Made by a program: the position numbers and the translations under genes. Of a stretch of DNA of 64,000 bases, positions 8,998-18,421 are shown in pieces. The stretch covers positions 60,389-124,388 of the forward strand of contig NZ_JANCPR020000029.1 of assembly GCF_028657195.3 (NCBI RefSeq). Reading direction: 5' to 3'. The first letter of the stretch is position 1. Each line of letters begins with the position of its first letter. Origin of the DNA: Streptomyces iconiensis (GTDB lineage: Bacteria; Actinomycetota; Actinomycetes; Streptomycetales; Streptomycetaceae). Under the pieces are notes generated by a model. The model searched no databases. It was not told the origin of the DNA and saw only the letters and a list, made by a program, of their open reading frames with translations.

Positions 8998-9846
8998 TTA
9001 GAGACGTGTCGCGGTCCGGACGAGGTCGGCGACGGCTCTGGACCGGCTGTGCGGGGGCCAGGCGATGACGGTGGTGACTTTCGGCGCGTCCAGCACGGGC
9101 ACGGCGGCGAGGTCACCGTGTAGTTGGGCCCGGCACGACTCCGGTGAGACCGCGCAGGCCCGGCCGAGCGCGACGAGCTGCAGCAACTGTGCGTGGTCGC
9201 GGACCTGCGGGCCGGGGCCGGGCGGATAGGTGCCGTCGGGGTCGGGCCAGCGTGGCAGAGGCAGGCCCGGCAGCCCGGTGATGTCGGCCATGAGTACCTG
9301 CGCCCGGACCGTGAGCGGATGCCCGGCCGGCAGGACCGCCACCTGGCCCTCCGTGCTGAGCTCTTCGGTGTGGAACCCGGCCGTCGAGTCGAACGGCCGG
9401 TGCAGCAGCGCCACGTCGGCCCGGCCGTCGCGCAGGAGTCGTTCCTGCTCGGCCGGGCCGCACAGGATGACATCGACGGGGACAGCGCCGGGTTCGGCGG
9501 CGTACGCGTCGAGCAGTTCTGCCAGCAGTTCGCGGGACGCGCTGGCTTTCGTCACCAGGACCAGGCCGGGACGGCCGGTCGCGGAAGGGGCGGCGCGGCG
9601 GGTCCGACGCTCGGCGGCGCCGACCGCATCGAGGGCCGCCCGGCCCTCGACCAACAGCACTGAGCCGGCCTCGGTCAGCGTGACGGCGCGGCTGGTCCGA
9701 TCCAGCAGCGCTGCCCCGAGCCGGCGTTCGAGCTGCTGGATGGCCCGCGACAAGGGCGGCTGCGCGATCCCGAGTCGCTGCGCTGCGCGCCCGAAGTGCA
9801 GCTCTTCGGCGACGGCGACGAAATACCGCAGTTCCCGGGTCTCCAT
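8998..9846 (-). CDS. LysR-family transcriptional regulator
   Basis: 282 residues. The N-terminal winged helix-turn-helix is typical (METRELRYFVAVAEELHFGRAAQRL, then PPLSRAIQQLERRLG). A periplasmic-binding-like effector domain follows to the C-terminus (VLPAGHPLTVRAQV). It is transcribed divergently from an SDR oxidoreductase 86 bp away, the classic LysR layout, so the SDR gene is its likely target. A matching T-N11-A dyad lies between them. Confidence 0.88.
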   Translation of the reverse strand: METRELRYFVAVAEELHFGRAAQRLGIAQPPLSRAIQQLERRLGAALLDRTSRAVTLTEAGSVLLVEGRAALDAVGAAERRTRRAAPSATGRPGLVLVTKASASRELLAELLDAYAAEPGAVPVDVILCGPAEQERLLRDGRADVALLHRPFDSTAGFHTEELSTEGQVAVLPAGHPLTVRAQVLMADITGLPGLPLPRWPDPDGTYPPGPGPQVRDHAQLLQLVALGRACAVSPESCRAQLHGDLAAVPVLDAPKVTTVIAWPPHSRSRAVADLVRTATRL

Positions 9847-9868
9847 GCAGCCACGCTATCCCGGATCA

Positions 9869-9883
9869 ATACCCTGCCAGTAT
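9869..9883. promoter_or_regulatory. Candidate LysR operator (ATAC-N7-GTAT)
   Basis: ATACCCTGCCAGTAT is a 4+4 dyad containing the T-N11-A signature of LysR boxes. It lies centrally in the gap between the divergent LysR and SDR genes. Confidence 0.45.
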
Positions 9884-9932
9884 CGATGACCACCGGATCG
9901 GTCTTGGACCCCGGGCGGGGTCCGAGGACAGC

Positions 9933-10673
9933 ATGGTCCCTATGAGCGAACGAAAGATTGCCCTGGTCACGGGCGCGAACAAGGGAATTGGCTACGAGAT
10001 CGCCGTGGGCCTGGGCGCCCTCGGCTGGAGCGTCGGCGTCGGCGCCCGAGACGATCGGCGCCGTGAGGCCGCGGTGGAGCAACTGCGCGCGGTCGGCATC
10101 GACGCGTTCGGCATACCACTGGACGTGACCGACGACGCGAGCGTGACCGCCGCCGCGCGGCTGATCGAGGAACAGACGGGGCGCCTCGACGTGCTCGTCA
10201 ACAACGCCGGCATCACCGGCGGGATGCCGCAGGAGCCCACCCGGGTCGATCCCGCCACCATCCGGACGGTCGTGGAGACCAACGTGATCGGCGTCATCCG
10301 CGTCACCAACGCGATGATGCCTATGCTGCGCCGCTCCGCCTCGCCGCGGATCGTGAACATGTCCAGCAATGTCGGCTCCCTCACCCGGCAGTCAGGAACC
10401 GCCGCTGAGCTGACGACGGGTCCGGTGACCGTGGCGTACGCGCCGTCGAAGACGTTCCTGAATGCCGTCACCCTGCAGTACGCCCGGGAGTTGAGCGGCA
10501 CGAACATCCTGATCAACATGGGCTGCCCCGGCTACGTCGCGACCGACCTCAACGGCTTCCGTGGCGTGCGCACCCCCGAACAGGGCGCGGCGGTTGCCAT
10601 CAAGCTGGCGACCCTGCCCGACGACGGCCCGACCGGCACGTTCTTCGAAGACGCCGGCGTAGTGTCCTGGTGA
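9933..10673 (+). CDS. SDR-family NAD(P)-dependent oxidoreductase
   Basis: 246 residues, the normal length of a classical short-chain dehydrogenase. TGANKGIG (dinucleotide binding), LVNNAG, the catalytic Ser in VNMSSNVGS and the YxxxK pair (YAPSK) are all present. The sequence resembles carbonyl-reductase-like SDRs of Streptomyces. The start at 9933 is favoured by GAGGA four bases upstream; an in-frame ATG at 9942 is also possible. It is probably controlled by the divergent LysR regulator. The substrate is not predictable. Confidence 0.88.
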   Translation: MVPMSERKIALVTGANKGIGYEIAVGLGALGWSVGVGARDDRRREAAVEQLRAVGIDAFGIPLDVTDDASVTAAARLIEEQTGRLDVLVNNAGITGGMPQEPTRVDPATIRTVVETNVIGVIRVTNAMMPMLRRSASPRIVNMSSNVGSLTRQSGTAAELTTGPVTVAYAPSKTFLNAVTLQYARELSGTNILINMGCPGYVATDLNGFRGVRTPEQGAAVAIKLATLPDDGPTGTFFEDAGVVSW

Positions 10674-10674
10674 T

Positions 10675-10702
10675 GCCCCGGGCGGTCATCACCCGCCGGG
10701 GC
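10675..10702 (+). terminator. Hairpin after the SDR gene
   Basis: Arms GCCCCGGGCGG and CCGCCGGGGC pair across a short loop one base after the SDR stop codon. From here to 10,922 I see no gene. Confidence 0.45.
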
Positions 10703-10922
10703 GAGGCGGCTTCGCCCGCGCGTCTCGAACAGGTTCATCGACGGTGGCGGCCGTCCCGGCCCATGCTTCGGCTGCTTCGGCGCCCTGGGCAGCGCTGCGT
10801 ACTGCTACCGGTTCCCACACGAAGGGCAATTCACCGCAGGTCGCAAGCAGCGTGACCATGTGGTTCCGACAAGCGTGACCTACGGAATCCGGTCGCAAGG
10901 TCACCACGCCTCCTGGTTCCAA

Positions 10923-11312
10923 CTACCGTGTCACGGCACAGCCGTACTCGACGTAGGCCGGGGTCTGCGGGACGGGTCGCACCGCCTCGGCACCGGTACC
11001 AGTCTCCTCCGCCAGCTCACGCACCGCCGCATCCACCAGCGTGGTGTCCACCGGCTCCAGGTGCCCGCCGGGCTGCAGCGTCAGCCCGTACGCCCGGTGC
11101 CCGCTCAGCAGAATCTCCACCCCGTCACGGACCAGGAGAGCACCGGCGGTCACGTGCACCGGAAAGGTACGCCGCGAGTCGAAGTCGCTGCCCTGCCGCA
11201 GACGTTCCACCGGCTCAGCCAGCAGTACGGCCTCTTCCGGGTAGCGCTCGATGTACGCGAGGTGCGTGCGGGAGATCTCCGCATCACTGATCGCCACGGG
11301 CCACCCCCGCAC
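10923..11312 (-). CDS. Nudix hydrolase, probably C-terminally shortened
   Basis: 129 residues with a Nudix-like box of the GGHLEP type (GGHLEPVDTTLVDAAVRELA, then EETG). Family members are typically 150-180 residues. This one ends soon after YVEYGCAVTR, so the last strand and helix may be missing. It may hydrolyse a nucleoside diphosphate derivative. Activity is uncertain because of the shortened end and the weak match in the first half of the box. Confidence 0.6.
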   Translation of the reverse strand: MRGWPVAISDAEISRTHLAYIERYPEEAVLLAEPVERLRQGSDFDSRRTFPVHVTAGALLVRDGVEILLSGHRAYGLTLQPGGHLEPVDTTLVDAAVRELAEETGTGAEAVRPVPQTPAYVEYGCAVTR

Positions 11313-11608
11313 CAGCGCGAGAGCGCAGCTCTAGGGGATCGACTGCTCGGAAGCGAGCGAAGAGAAGCGACACAGAGGGCTCCACGGGAAGCACGCGGCT
11401 ACGGGGACCGCAGCCTACAAGCGGGCCTGCCAGGCCCACGCCCCATCCTCGTGCCGCCTCCACCATCGCCCCCGTGCGCCGCCACCACACCGCGAGCACA
11501 CATGCCGCCGCAGCCCTCCGTATGCCCGCCGCCACCAGTTCCGACCGTGAGCCAGCCGCCGGTCGCCCGTCGGCCCCGCCGAACACGCCCCCTCCCTCCG
11601 AGGGGCGC

Positions 11609-11942
11609 ATGAGGGAGATCCGGGACCTGCCGTCTCCCCGGCAGGAAACCAACGAGGAGACGCTGCTCCAAGTCAGTCAGGTGTTCGGGCCGACTCTGCA
11701 GGGTGAGGGGCCGCGGCCGGAAGGCACTGCCTCTTCCTGAGGACCTTCGGGTGCAACGTGGAGTGCGCGTGGTGCGATACGGCATACACCTGGGCAGTCA
11801 CCGACGAGAAGGCCGCCAAGACCGCCAGCGGCCATCGGTACGAGCGCGACGACCCCGTCTACGGGCGGAAGTCATGACCCCTGCGGACGTCCTGGCGCAG
11901 GGCGCGCGGACGGCGCGGCCGTATCCAGGGGCGACATGGTGA
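11609..11942 (+). pseudogene. queE: queE (7-carboxy-7-deazaguanine synthase) remnant
   Basis: The first frame gives LLQVSQVFGPTLQGEGP, the QueE N-terminus. A shift near 11,730 leads to LRTFGCNVECAWCDTAYTW with the radical-SAM CX3CX2C cluster motif. A second shift near 11,875 gives MTPADVLAQGARTARPYPG, after which the gene stops. The C-terminal half is absent. QueE makes the preQ0 precursor CDG; this copy cannot be functional. Confidence 0.7.
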
Positions 11943-12068
11943 CGCCTCCAGCGCCAGCACATTGAAAACGGAAGGCCAGCAACGCACGGTCCGATGCACT
12001 TTCGGGAAATCCCCCCATAGCCGTCAACTACCCCAAAGTGGCGGCACGTTACAGGGAAAGGGGTTACC

Positions 12069-12428
12069 GTGCGGCCCGCAACCACGAGCGCCCTCCAGGA
12101 ATGGGCCTCCGCCTACACAACGAGCAAGGACGCAGCGGCGCGGGCACTGGCCGTCGCCTTCCGTCCCTACCACCTCACCCTCCTGCCTCCCGAGCAGACC
12201 ACCTGCTGCTCCGTCCAACTCCTCTTCCTCGACGGAGACACCGGCCGCATATGCGTCGACGCAGAAGAGCGCGTCACCATCAACCTCTTCCGCCTCCCAG
12301 CCCAAGTGCTCGCCGAGGCACTGGACAACACCTACGGTGTCGGGTGGCTGGACGGCGTTCACGGCCCTCTGGCCCTGATGCCGCCGGACCGCTATTCCTC
12401 GGACGACGAGGTGTCGAGTGCTGAGTAA
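12069..12428 (+). CDS. Hypothetical protein (119 aa)
   Basis: A soluble-looking protein starting at GTG, with GGGAAAGGGG just upstream as ribosome-binding site. The sequence is balanced and codon-biased: ALQEWASAYTTSKDAAARAL, then a hydrophobic core LTLLPPEQTTCCSVQLLFL and an acidic tail. I recognise no domain. No operon partner is evident, and the following ~220 bp up to 12,650 hold no recognisable gene. Confidence 0.5.
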   Translation: MRPATTSALQEWASAYTTSKDAAARALAVAFRPYHLTLLPPEQTTCCSVQLLFLDGDTGRICVDAEERVTINLFRLPAQVLAEALDNTYGVGWLDGVHGPLALMPPDRYSSDDEVSSAE

Positions 12429-12650
12429 GAGCCAGAGATCCGCCCCCCCAAGCGCCCGCCTGACCGTCGGTTCGTCCCTGTTCCGGAAGCCGTCACTGTC
12501 CTCGACAGCCTGGCTGAGACCTTCATCCGCCTCGACAACCCCCTGCTCCCCGAACCTGGGGGAACCGCTCCACCCGTCGACCCCTACCACTAAGGCGTGT
12601 CGGCGGATCTGTCCTAGCCCTCCTCCAGTTCGCCCAACTCCTCCATCTGG

Positions 12651-13391
12651 CTATTCCAACGCTGTGAAGCGGTACCCGGCGTCGAGGAGCTGAGGAAGGT
12701 AGAGAGCGAGGGCCTCGACCGTCTGGGTGCGGTCGTGGCGTCCCTCGGACTCGGGGTACGGACCCTGGCTGAGCGTGCCGTCGTGGTGGAGGACGATCGA
12801 CCCGGTGCGCGCCTCGGCGAGGACGGTCCGCACAATGCGGCCGACGCCGGGGTTGGACCAGTCCGCCGGGTCGACCGACCAGGAGACGGGCCGCAGCCGC
12901 AGCTCCGCGCAGACCGCCAGCGCCGTGGGGGTGAAGCGGCCGTAGGGGGCGCGGAAGACGGTGGGGGTGCGGCCCGTGGTGCCGCCGATGACGTCCTGGG
13001 TACGGCGGATCTCGTCCCGCACCCGTGGCGCCGGAAGGTCCCGGAGATCGGGGTGCGACCACGCATGGTTGCCCAAGGCGTGCCCGAGCTCCGCCACTTG
13101 ACGCGCGCTCGCCGGGTACCTGGCCACATTGGCGCCCAGCATGAAGAAGGTCGCCGGGACGCCGTACCGGGCCAGCACCCCCAGGACACCCGGGGTGAAC
13201 AGCGGGCTGGGACCGTCGTCGAACGTCAGCGCCAGGGTCTTCGGCCCCGCGACGTCATGACGCGCGGGTTCGGGCAGCGCGTCGGCACGGGCGGCGGAGG
13301 AGGAGAGGGCGGCGCAGGGGCTCAGGAGCGCGGCGCCGCCCGCCCCCAGGAGGTGACGGCGCGTCAGCAGATGTCGGTCGATGCTCGGCAT
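12651..13391 (-). CDS. Secreted polysaccharide deacetylase (NodB domain)
   Basis: About 246 residues from the chosen ATG at 13,391. The first residues (LLTRRHLLGAGGAALLS) form a twin-arginine signal. The NodB homology domain has LTFDDGPSP (catalytic base and first metal Asp), NHAWSHPDL (metal His pair) and FRAPYGRFTP. SIVLHHDG supplies the last catalytic His. It is expected to remove acetyl groups from peptidoglycan or chitin-like glycans outside the cell. An upstream ATG at 13,463 would bury the Tat motif. A second deacetylase-like gene is divergent. Confidence 0.85.
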   Translation of the reverse strand: MPSIDRHLLTRRHLLGAGGAALLSPCAALSSSAARADALPEPARHDVAGPKTLALTFDDGPSPLFTPGVLGVLARYGVPATFFMLGANVARYPASARQVAELGHALGNHAWSHPDLRDLPAPRVRDEIRRTQDVIGGTTGRTPTVFRAPYGRFTPTALAVCAELRLRPVSWSVDPADWSNPGVGRIVRTVLAEARTGSIVLHHDGTLSQGPYPESEGRHDRTQTVEALALYLPQLLDAGYRFTALE

Positions 13392-13490
13392 CCGCCCAGC
13401 ATCATGCCGCGTCACGTGCCCCGGAGCGGACGCGGGCCGGGGGATCACCCGATCGGAAACCACGTCCCGGGGCCCGGCGCCGCTACCGTG

Positions 13491-13538
13491 GCCGGGTGCG
13501 ACTTCGGACGGCAGGCCGGGTGCGACTTCGGACGGCAG
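13491..13538 (+). repeat. Two perfect tandem 24-bp copies at a gene start
   Basis: The unit beginning GCCGGGTGCGACTTCGG occurs twice head to tail (13,491-13,514 and 13,515-13,538). Each copy carries an in-frame GTG, so the duplication offers two alternative starts (13,496 and 13,520) for the deacetylase-like gene. Confidence 0.8.
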
Positions 13539-14314
13539 GAACGGCGCGGGTGACGGGCGCGGCGCTGGCGGGCGCGGCGCTGGCCGCGGCGGCCCTGCTG
13601 GGCGGGACGGCCTCCGCCGCGGCGACGGCCGACGACCGCCACCCTCACCACCGCCCGGAGTCCGGCCCGGTGCACGCGCTCTACGGCTCGGAGAACCGCA
13701 CGATCCGCACCCACCGGCACGTGGTCGCCCTGACCTTCAACGCCGCCTGGAACGCGGAGGGCATCGGGACGGTGCTCCGCGCCCTGCGCCGGGCCGACGC
13801 GCCCGCGACCTTCTTCCTCACCGGCGACTTCGCCGAGCGCCACCCCGCCGCGGCGCGCGCCCTCGCCGAGGCGGGACACGGCATCGGCAACCACTCCTAC
13901 AGCCACCGGCACATCGAGAAGCTCACCCCTGGCGAGCGGGCGGCAGAGGTCCTCCGGGCCGATCACGCGCTCCGCGCCGCCACCGGGACCGCGCCGCTGC
14001 CGTTCTTCCGCTTCCCCTACGGCGCCACCACTCCCCGGGCGATCGCGGACGTCAACCGGCTCGGCTTCGCCGACATCGAGTTCACCACCGACACCAACGG
14101 CTGGAAGGGCACCCGTGGCGGCATGACCGTGCGGAGGGCAGTGCGGCGAGCGGTGGAAGCGCTGCGCCCGGGCGCGATCCTCCAGATGCACGTGGGTGCG
14201 CCGGAAGGCCAGGACACCGTGCTCGACGCCGAGGCACTGCCCCGGATCATCGACGCCTGCCGCGACCGCGGCTACGAGATCACCGACCTGCGCGGCCTCC
14301 TCGGCCCTGCCTGA
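13496..14314 (+). CDS. Secreted deacetylase-like protein with altered active site
   Basis: 272 residues from GTG 13,496 (264 from GTG 13,520). A Sec-type signal peptide is clear (AALAGAALAAAALLGGTASA). A NodB-like domain follows, with NHSYSHRHIEKL for the metal His pair, FFRFPYGATTP and ILQMHVGAPEG at the C-terminal catalytic strand. The first motif, normally TFDDG, reads LTFNAAWN, so the catalytic base and metal Asp are replaced. This fits an inactive or re-purposed carbohydrate-binding member, or a subfamily with different chemistry. It is divergent from a canonical deacetylase, suggesting ancient duplication. Confidence 0.8.
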   Translation: MRLRTAGRVRLRTAGTARVTGAALAGAALAAAALLGGTASAAATADDRHPHHRPESGPVHALYGSENRTIRTHRHVVALTFNAAWNAEGIGTVLRALRRADAPATFFLTGDFAERHPAAARALAEAGHGIGNHSYSHRHIEKLTPGERAAEVLRADHALRAATGTAPLPFFRFPYGATTPRAIADVNRLGFADIEFTTDTNGWKGTRGGMTVRRAVRRAVEALRPGAILQMHVGAPEGQDTVLDAEALPRIIDACRDRGYEITDLRGLLGPA

Positions 14315-14399
14315 GGCCCCGCCACTCCCGCCGGTCAGCTCCTAGCCAGGGCCCGACCACCACCTGCGGCAGCCGGGGAGCAGGAAGCAGGCCGGACAC

Positions 14400-14633
14400 G
14401 TGCGCACGTCTCCACGCTCAGCACCGGAGTGGCACGAGGCGACGGTCGCGGAGGACATGTGTGAGTTCGCTGGTTCCGCGCGGCGAGAAGACCGGGTCCG
14501 TATGACCGCAATCGCCGACGGGGAGACCGTGCTCACGCCTGCCACCTGCGAAGGTGTGCGCTTCCAGGGCGCCGGAACGCCTAGTTCGGACCTATGCGCA
14601 CCTGCCGCGGCGGATTTGAACACTGCTCGCTGA
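14400..14633 (+). CDS. Possible DUF397-like small protein
   Basis: About 77 codons from GTG. EWHEATVAEDMCEFA and MTAIADGETVLTPATCEGVR faintly recall DUF397 proteins (WxKSSYS, CVEVA, then DSKxPxGPxLxFTP), which pair with XRE regulators. The match is weak and no regulator is adjacent. It could be a decayed copy or not a gene. Confidence 0.25.
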   Translation: MRTSPRSAPEWHEATVAEDMCEFAGSARREDRVRMTAIADGETVLTPATCEGVRFQGAGTPSSDLCAPAAADLNTAR

Positions 14634-14949
14634 ACCGGGCCGGCCGACTGCGCACATATCGCCGGAGGACGTTAGCGCACCGTGAGCACAAGTTCGGACC
14701 GCCATTCCGACATCCGCACATGGACCTGAAGTGACTTCCGTATCGGCAGTGGAAACGAAGGCCGTGGGAAGTTGCCCATGTGGCAACCCATTTCGAAACG
14801 CGGCGGCGGCACGCCAGGGTATTCCCCGGCGTTCCCGAATCACGCGGAACGCACCCATGCGGTGCTGCTGCACGAATCCCGATTCGGAGTCATTCATCTC
14901 TGTGTCCGAGAGCACCGTGAGATTCGCCCCCACCGTGATCGGAGGCACG
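14634..14949. other. Intergenic, no gene seen
   Basis: I find no convincing reading frame, RNA gene or repeat here. GC falls slightly compared with flanking genes, as expected of an actinobacterial leader. Confidence 0.4.
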
Positions 14950-15354
14950 GTGCCATCTCCCGCACTTTCCTCGACAACGCCCCCGCCTGACACGCGACCG
15001 CGCCGCGACCGCAGGCTCGCCACGCGAGTCGTGCCCGGCATCCTTGCGGCGGCAGCATCGACGGTGCTGATGGCGAGCCCGGCCTCGGCCGCGGAGTACG
15101 GTCCCTGGTACAGCTCCGACAAAGGCCACGGCTCGGCCGTGTACTTCACAAAGCACGGCGACCGTACGACCGTCTGTGACCGGAAGGCGGACGGTTACGC
15201 CGCCATAGTCCTCGCTGGATGCCCGCCTGTCTCTCTCCGGCGCCGCCCGGAAGAGACCGAGTATCGCGGGCCGAGCAGTCCCGTCTCCGCATCTGATGCT
15301 CCCCGGGCTTGCTCGTTGCGGGCTCTCCTCACGCTCACCCGAGGAAGAAGGTAA
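14950..15354 (+). CDS. Short secreted protein, unknown function
   Basis: Starts at GTG 14,950 behind GGAGG. A basic N-region (RPRRDRRLATR) and a hydrophobic core (VVPGILAAAASTVLMA) end in an ASA-type signal-peptidase site. The mature part begins EYGPWYSSDKGHGSAVYFT and carries two Cys (VCDRKADGY, LAGCPP). Similar small secreted proteins of unknown role are frequent in Streptomyces. Beyond GCPPVSL the sequence becomes Arg-rich and loses character, so the true C-terminus may be lost to a frameshift. Confidence 0.5.
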   Translation: MPSPALSSTTPPPDTRPRRDRRLATRVVPGILAAAASTVLMASPASAAEYGPWYSSDKGHGSAVYFTKHGDRTTVCDRKADGYAAIVLAGCPPVSLRRRPEETEYRGPSSPVSASDAPRACSLRALLTLTRGRR

Positions 15355-16195
15355 GCGCGTGCTACCTGGTCCGCCGCTGTCCGGCCCCGGTCCTTCACCG
15401 CCTTCCCTGCCTCGACGTCGGGAGAAGAGAGACTGCGTTCGGGGGGGTAGCCATCAGCAGCGTCAGCGGGCTCCTGGTCCTCGTTTCCTTCGCCCTCTTC
15501 GGTCCTCCAGCGGGCTCCTCGTCATCGCCAGCTTCCGGCCCCACGTTCAGGGGGGTTGGGCACGCATCTTCCCGGCCGAACGCCGGCTCCACCGCCAGAG
15601 CAGAGGCCCGTTCCCCCGCAGTCGACCGGTGGGCCAGGCGGTGTGTGGGAGGCACGGAACGGGGAGGTGCTCGCCCTGGGGCCAGATAGCGCGAGGGAAC
15701 CGGCCCGGATCACCGCTGCCCTCCAACAGGGAGCCCTGGAGTGCCGGGGACGGTGGCACCGAGGCAGTGCTGAGGCCGTGATCACGGTTGGGCTGCTGTG
15801 CTTCCACGACGGCCGCCGCACACGTGGTGCTGACCGTGTCGGCCATGCCGTGCGAGTCAAAGGGGCCTTGACCGTTCGCTGGTCTCAACGCGACGGCCGA
15901 AGGACGTCGCTGCGCTACACCCTTCACGCTGCGCCGCCCCCGAAGTGGCCACCATGTGCTGACCAGGATCGCGCTTCCCCTTCAGCTGCCCGCTCCAGCC
16001 CGGCCGGAGCGGGCAGGCTGCGCTGTGCGGCGTCCTTCAAACTGCTGTGGCACTCACACGTGTTCGCCCCTCGCCACGTCTCGGCTCCTGCCGGGGCTGG
16101 AGACGCTCGGGACTCGCCTGGTGCATACGCGGAAGCCTCGCTTCCTGGTCCCCGGTTCTTCAGCTGCTGAGCTTCCCTGCTGTCCGGTCCGAAGA
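15355..16195. other. Long stretch without recognisable genes
   Basis: Reading frames on both strands are compositionally shadow-like (Arg/Pro/Ser-rich, no conserved motifs). One frame near 15,448 carries a possible hydrophobic segment (SGLLVLVSFALFG) with no supported start or continuation. I cannot name anything here. Confidence 0.4.
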
Positions 16196-16438
16196 TCAGT
16201 CCAGCATGAAGCGTACGGACTGCTTGTCGGCGTCCGTAGCGTCGCACCGTGCGCGAGGCCACAGCGCCGCCACGCGCTTCGCGGATGCCCTGGTGCGCTC
16301 GTCTCCCGTTCCGACCGCCCTGCGCCAGCACGCCGTTGTGTGGAGGTACCAGCGCAGCGCAGCGTAGTCGTCGCCTTGCAGGTGCATGAGGTGTCCACGC
16401 AGCTCGTCAGCACAGATGGTGTGGGGGTGTCCGCGCCA
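16196..16438 (-). CDS. Possible C-terminal gene fragment, unknown
   Basis: The minus-strand frame ending at 16,196 gives a plausible helical stretch (LRGHLMHLQGDDYAALRWYL, then RTRASAKRVAALWPRARC) with no visible start. It overlaps nothing better. It may be the tail of a lost gene. Confidence 0.25.
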   Translation of the reverse strand, partial: WRGHPHTICADELRGHLMHLQGDDYAALRWYLHTTACWRRAVGTGDERTRASAKRVAALWPRARCDATDADKQSVRFMLD

Positions 16439-16440
16439 GC

Positions 16441-17672
16441 ATGCGATACGGAGACGGTGGACAGACGGTGTGCCCTCGCATGGGCCTCTGCCCATCGTCC
16501 TCGGGCGGCGCACCGCTCGACGGCCGCGACATCTCGATGCACCGCTTCAGGCACGCCGACCCGGGGTTGGGACGCCTGGTGGTGGGCGGGCTCCTGGACG
16601 CGGTCGGCAAGCGGGCGGTCCCAGAAGTCCGGGGTCCCCACTCCCCAGGGCCCGCGGAGATCCTCTACGGCGGGGCCCCCTACGCAGCCAGAGCCGCCGG
16701 TGCCCACACTCCCCTACCGACCCGGGCGCAACTCGAAGCGGAGCGGAAGGTACTCGTGGCCGCGGCCACCGCGGACGACCGGGTGCACCAATGGGCGCGG
16801 TCCACACCGACCATTTCGCCGGTCGATTCGCCACCTGGCTTCACAACTGGATCACCCACCCTCAGCGCGACGGCTCAGCGTTGAGGGATGTGTTCTTCGA
16901 CGCGCCCGAGCTTCAAGGGGAGTTGGCTCAGGAACTGACGGCGATGGTCTACCAGCGCTGCCGAGACGCAGCCCCCGCGAGTCCAGCATCCACCACTCCG
17001 GACACGCCTGGTGACCTTGCCGAGGGCCCGCACACAGAAAACGAGGCGTCCTCCACGGAACTTGAAGACGACGGCACTCGGCGCCTGCACCCGACGCCGC
17101 CGGGTGCCCCTCCTCCCGAGACAGGCGAGCAGCAGCGCCGCCCGACCCCGGACGACTGGACTCAACTCGTACTGTTCACCGCGCTTCCCGAGCCCGTACC
17201 ACCATCACCGATACCGAAGAAGACATCTTCAGCATCGCAAGCCGAGCACGTGATGGCCCCCGGGGACTCGGAAGGCGATCTCGCCCGGCGCTTCCACGCC
17301 CTGCGCGAGAACCTGAGGGCTCAGGGTCCGCCCGACGAGGACCTCACCGAACGGCTGGACGCACTCGTCTCCACCATCAACGAGCTGCAACGCGGCATCG
17401 CGAAGCTCAGCGACGGAAGCCCCACACCCCAGCCGATGACGGGGGGAGGCGTCCCTGCCACTACCGCGCAAGTCAACTCAGCGCTCCAGCAGGCCCAGGC
17501 ATCCATAGGCCCACACCGTTCCACACCCGAGTGGCGCACGTACGGCCCCTCAACGGCGCCCGGCCGCGGCCAACGGCCAGGCCGACGCAGGAAACTCCGG
17601 GGCAGACGCGCGACATCAATCCGGACCCCTCCTTCGCCGCCACGGCCCCGACGCGGCGGGAGGTCCCGGTAG
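16441..17672 (+). pseudogene. Unrecognised gene with a likely frameshift near 16,800
   Basis: Two abutting frames look coding. The first runs 16,441 to ~16,800 (helical TRAQLEAERKVLVAAATADD). The second runs ~16,790 to 17,672: GRFATWLHNWITHPQRDGS, LQGELAQELTAMVYQRCRD, a Pro/Thr-rich linker, then a coiled-coil-like LTERLDALVSTINELQRG. A single frameshift would join them into ~400 residues. I recognise no family. The helical, low-hydrophobicity composition suggests a cytoplasmic plasmid- or phage-type accessory protein. Confidence 0.35.
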
Positions 17673-17721
17673 GGCGACGGGGTTCAGCCGGCTCTTGCAG
17701 CCGCTCTTGACCTGCGGGCGC

Positions 17722-17970
17722 TCAGCCCATGGCCACGGCTGCACGTGTCGCCCTCTTCAGGTCCTGGTCCGCAGTGAACCAGCCGTGTTCGTTCACCAGA
17801 CCGCTGGCTCGCAGCGCTTCATCCCGTGCGGCAGCGGCCTGCCGAACCTGCTCGCGCAGGGGTGCAGCGTCCTCCCCGGTATAAGCCGTCAGTTCGGCGT
17901 CCGCATCGAAGACGGCTTGCTGGAACTGGAGAAGGTCTCTGTGTCTCTCGGGGTCGATCACGTTCGCCAT
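17722..17970 (-). CDS. Small hypothetical protein (82 aa)
   Basis: From the ATG at 17,970 the product is an acidic helical protein (VIDPERHRDLLQFQQAVFDA, REQVRQAAAARDEALRA). The composition is convincing and similar short proteins occur around Streptomyces integrated elements, but I know no function. Confidence 0.45.
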   Translation of the reverse strand: MANVIDPERHRDLLQFQQAVFDADAELTAYTGEDAAPLREQVRQAAAARDEALRASGLVNEHGWFTADQDLKRATRAAVAMG

Positions 17971-18113
17971 GGCAGCGGTCTTACGAGCCGTGTGCCTGGC
18001 CTGGGGGCGCCCCCGCGCGCCCAGTTTCACCGTCCCCGCATGAACGACGAACAGCAGTGGGTGCGCGGGGGCCGACTGGGGTCGGTGGGCCCCGAGCGGG
18101 GCCATGGGCGCGT

Positions 18114-18308
18114 GCCACCCTGCCCGACGAGGAGCTGGACGTCGTCGTCACCAGCCGCACGCGCACCCGCGACGGCCGCTGGTGGTACGACTGCGAGGCG
18201 ATCCTGCCGAGCAGGACCGAGCACACCGACGGCCGCACCGCCCAGCAGGCCACGCAGACCGCAGCATCTGTCGCGGCGACCTCGTCTTCAACGGCGGCCG
18301 GCCACTGA
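18114..18308 (+). pseudogene. Remnant of a small Streptomyces-specific protein
   Basis: The frame ending at 18,308 encodes LPDEELDVVVTSRTRTRDG then RWWYDCEAILPSRTE. This resembles a short actinomycete family with a hallmark GRWWY strand and unknown role. The likely beginning (ATG near 18,040, MNDEQQWVRGGRLGS) lies in another frame, so a frameshift is probable. Confidence 0.35.
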
Positions 18309-18421
18309 CCTGCCGAGCCTGACGGCGGCGCATCCGGACCGGGAAACCCCGGCTCGCGCACTCCGGTCAAGTCGACCGGCCGCCGGACCTTCGGTGAGCG
18401 GGGCGAGTGGGCGTACAGTGG

